Below, piece after piece: positions 42,159-44,329 of a stretch of 44,329 nt of DNA; position 1 is the stretch's first letter, and every line of letters starts with the position of its first letter. This stretch comes from a virus, in IMG/VR virus record IMGVR_UViG_3300025728_000017, positions 1 to 44,329 of that record. One strand, given 5' to 3'. A model generated the notes under the pieces. That model was not told where the DNA came from. It saw only the letters and a list, made by a program, of their open reading frames with translations, and did not search any database. The translations under genes and the position numbers were made by a program.

Positions 42159-44329
42159 CAGCGGCCCACCGTCTGTAGTCCGTACTTGCGTTCGAAGGCT
42201 TGCGCGGTTTTACCGTCGCCGAACAGGTCCGCCACAAAAACGTCCAATTGCTCTTCCCCATTTGGGCCCGTGCGAGTTTCTCTCTCGCCAGCGCGATCCG
42301 GATTCTCGATCAAGTTTACCGTAGTGTTGCTCTTCCCGGTTGGCGATTTCATATCGTTTAGCGTTTTGTCCAGCTTAGCGCTGGTCTGTGCCGTGGTCAC
42401 GCGCTCCCCTTTCTGGAGCAGCCAGGTGCCTGTCTGCGGCACAGAATCGATACCGTCGTGCGCCATACCGGCTATGCCTGCGATACTAGCGGACAAGCCG
42501 CCTGCGAAGGCCAGGGCGGATGCCGCAGCGGCTGGTGCGGCGACAGGTCCGACGACGGGGATCGCAGCAGTGGACGAGAACGCGTTCAGGCCAGCAGAGA
42601 TAGCTTGCGCCGCAGCGTACTGGATCAGCATTTTTAAAGCGGTCTGCGCGAAGCTGGCGGCCAGGTCTTTGAAGGACAGTTTCCCTGTTGTCACGAAGTT
42701 ATACAGCGCGTCCGTCAAGCCGCTGAAAGCGCCATCGAAAAGTGTTTGGGTTTGCGCGGCTACGTCCGTCGCTTCCGTCAGGTAATTGTTCCACGATTCA
42801 GAGGCGCCGAGGAAGAACGAACCGGACGCTTCGTCGACCTGATTGTAATAGTCCTGCTGCAGCACCAAACGGGCGGCCAGTGCTTCCTCTAAGATGTCGG
42901 TCTCTTGTTGATACAGGTCTTCGCTGATCTGACCTTTGTTCAGTTGGGCGTTCAGCTTGTCGAGTTCGGACTGGTACTCCTTGCGGATCGCCAAGTCTTC
43001 TTTCAACCGCTCGCGCAGCTTCTCGCCGGAGCCCAGTCCGGCCAGTTGCGAGTCTAGGCCCTCTTGCGCGCTTTGCAGCTTCGATGCTTGGTTCTCTTGG
43101 AACGCGGCCAGCTTGCCGGCTTCCTCTGTCGCCTGCTTACGCGCGGCGACTTCCTGCTCAAGCGCTACGTTGCGTTTGAGCTGGGCGGTGATCAGCGCTT
43201 CGCTTGCCAGGAGCGACTTCTGGTCAGCAGTTTGAATGTCCTTCGACTTGATGTCGGCAATTTCTTGCTGAAACTTCGCTAGAGCTTGCGCCTGGGTGCC
43301 GAGCTTTTCGCTGGTCTCCGATTGGAGCTGAAGTGCGGCGGCCTGCTGACGCAAGCTGTCGAGCATCTTCTGGCCGGCGTCTTCACGAACGGCTTTAACC
43401 TTCGGCGCAGCGGCGGCTTTGTATTGCTCTTCAGCGGCCTTACGCAACTGGGCGATCTGCGCTTCGCTGTACTGAACTCCACGGGCCGCCGCCGCGGCGA
43501 CCTGCTTATCGATTTCTGCGAAACGCTTAGCGAGCTTGTCGGTCTTCGGTGCCGTTTCGTCCAGGGACTTGTTCAAGGCTTCGACGGCGGCTATGCCGCG
43601 TTTGTCCTGTGCGACAACGTTCGCCTGAACAGCGGCGCGCTTGCGGCTCTCTTCCTGTTGCACGAGCAAATCGGTGATCTGTCGTTCTGTAGCTTCGCGC
43701 CGGAAATCATCGCCTGGGGTGGCGCCGAACCCACTGCCCGGGGCGTTGTTGATCGCGTCGGCGTTGGCGATGTCCTGCAGCCGATCGTTCAGGGTTTTGA
43801 GTTTCTGCTCGAGCGTAGACTCACGCCCGATATCAAGGAACGCGTCCCACGCTTCCTTGGCGGCGTTCTTCACCGTCAGCCACGCCGACTCGACGTACCC
43901 GAGGTTGTCGCGTACACGATCGGCACGGGTGGTCAGGGCTTCAGCGTAAGCCTGTTCGGCCAGGTTGGCGGCGCCCTGCGCATCACCTTGACGTTGCAAC
44001 GCTTCGATCTGTGCGTAGGTCGAAGTGGTCAGGTAGTTCAGGGAATCGTTCAGCTCTTTCGAGAACTTGACCGGATCCTTCGCCAGTTTCTCGAAATCCT
44101 TGACGGTCTCTTCAGCCGCTTTGCCGGTCGCCTCCTGCATCTTCAGCGCGGCGATAGCGATGCTGTCGAACGAGGATGCAGGGATCTTCCCGGAGGCCGC
44201 CAGTTGCGCTAAGACGGCTGCGGCAGCACCGACAGTACCAACGGACTGGCTTACCGACTGCGCTTGACTGGCTAAGGCGTCCGCGTTCGTCCCGGCTGCG
44301 TTGCCGTTCAGGATCAGCGCGTTGGTGAA
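42158..44329 (-). CDS. Tail tape measure protein, C-terminal part (begins at 739)
   Basis: This is the end of the 927-residue tape measure protein (see 1-739). The part here holds long coiled coils (EEYKAAAAPK..., then LQAAALQLQSETSEKLG and AKFQQEIADIKS, split), a hydrophobic segment (ALAFAGGLSASIAGIAGMAH) and the C-terminal element GTWLLQKGERVTTAQTSAKL, typical of lambda gpH-like tape measures. At roughly 0.15 nm of tail per residue, a tail of about 140 nm is expected. Bases 44203-44329 repeat 1-127. Confidence 0.93.
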   Translation of the reverse strand, partial: FTNALILNGNAAGTNADALASQAQSVSQSVGTVGAAAAVLAQLAASGKIPASSFDSIAIAALKMQEATGKAAEETVKDFEKLAKDPVKFSKELNDSLNYLTTSTYAQIEALQRQGDAQGAANLAEQAYAEALTTRADRVRDNLGYVESAWLTVKNAAKEAWDAFLDIGRESTLEQKLKTLNDRLQDIANADAINNAPGSGFGATPGDDFRREATERQITDLLVQQEESRKRAAVQANVVAQDKRGIAAVEALNKSLDETAPKTDKLAKRFAEIDKQVAAAAARGVQYSEAQIAQLRKAAEEQYKAAAAPKVKAVREDAGQKMLDSLRQQAAALQLQSETSEKLGTQAQALAKFQQEIADIKSKDIQTADQKSLLASEALITAQLKRNVALEQEVAARKQATEEAGKLAAFQENQASKLQSAQEGLDSQLAGLGSGEKLRERLKEDLAIRKEYQSELDKLNAQLNKGQISEDLYQQETDILEEALAARLVLQQDYYNQVDEASGSFFLGASESWNNYLTEATDVAAQTQTLFDGAFSGLTDALYNFVTTGKLSFKDLAASFAQTALKMLIQYAAAQAISAGLNAFSSTAAIPVVGPVAAPAAAASALAFAGGLSASIAGIAGMAHDGIDSVPQTGTWLLQKGERVTTAQTSAKLDKTLNDMKSPTGKSNTTVNLIENPDRAGERETRTGPNGEEQLDVFVADLFGDGKTAQAFERKYGLQTVGR
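44203..44329. repeat. Terminal overlap, right copy
   Basis: The last 127 bases are identical to bases 1-127. The same codons of the tape measure gene are read in both copies. It should be trimmed for any gene or length count. Confidence 0.95.

Noticed and set aside
43286-44212. 308-codon plus-strand frame opposite the tape measure
   Set aside because: Antisense of coiled-coil coding sequence; no independent signals.
1-44329. CRISPR array, integrase, insertion sequence
   Set aside because: No regularly spaced repeats, no tyrosine or serine recombinase motifs and no transposase were seen in any frame.

Overview
The window is the complete genome of a tailed, double-stranded DNA phage with a long non-contractile tail (siphovirus type). 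It was assembled as a circle of 44,202 bp: the first 127 bases are repeated exactly at the end (44203-44329), and the tape measure gene runs across the join. No integrase, excisionase, ribosomal RNA, intact tRNA or CRISPR array was seen. The host is probably a Gram-negative bacterium. The evidence is a two-part spanin, two lipoproteins with lipoboxes, an endolysin of the GH19 type and a CsrA/RsmA-like regulator. A Pseudomonas-like host is my best guess from gene content and base composition, but I could not test it. The plan recalls 42-45 kb Pseudomonas siphoviruses; that is from memory.

The circle has two transcription arms that diverge near 18.25-18.43 kb and converge near 33.08 kb. The rightward (+) arm, 18.4-33.1 kb, is the early and replication arm. 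It begins with a lipoprotein and about twenty small, tightly overlapping genes, including a CsrA-like protein and several membrane microproteins. It then carries a DUF2800 nuclease, a DUF2815 single-strand binding protein, a DNA polymerase A split into two genes by a cytosine methyltransferase and an overlapping second frame, a VRR-NUC nuclease and an SNF2-type helicase.

The leftward (-) arm runs from 18.25 kb down through 0 and on from 44.2 to 33.1 kb. In order of transcription it carries: a small HTH regulator and a primase-helicase; an HNH protein and the terminase subunits; a prohead protease fused to the capsid protein; a free-standing HNH endonuclease between two terminators; portal, connector and head-closure genes; a three-gene cargo block of carbohydrate or methyl transfer type, bounded by terminators; tail terminator, tail tube and the frameshifting tail chaperones; tape measure and tail tip; fibre and tailspike; and finally holins, endolysin and spanins. 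Head gene order is unusual because the portal lies after the capsid gene.

The points most worth a second look are the interrupted polymerase with its dual-coding methyltransferase region (26.9-29.9 kb), a CsrA-like protein that reads as two joined half-units (21.2 kb), a gene broken by an exact 11-bp tandem duplication (26.08 kb), an array of TTGCA boxes and hairpins beside the primase (15.66-15.76 kb), a strong internal ribosome binding site inside the protease-capsid fusion, and a non-coding stretch in the cargo block with an 18-bp inverted repeat and a tRNA-like remnant (4.3-4.8 kb).
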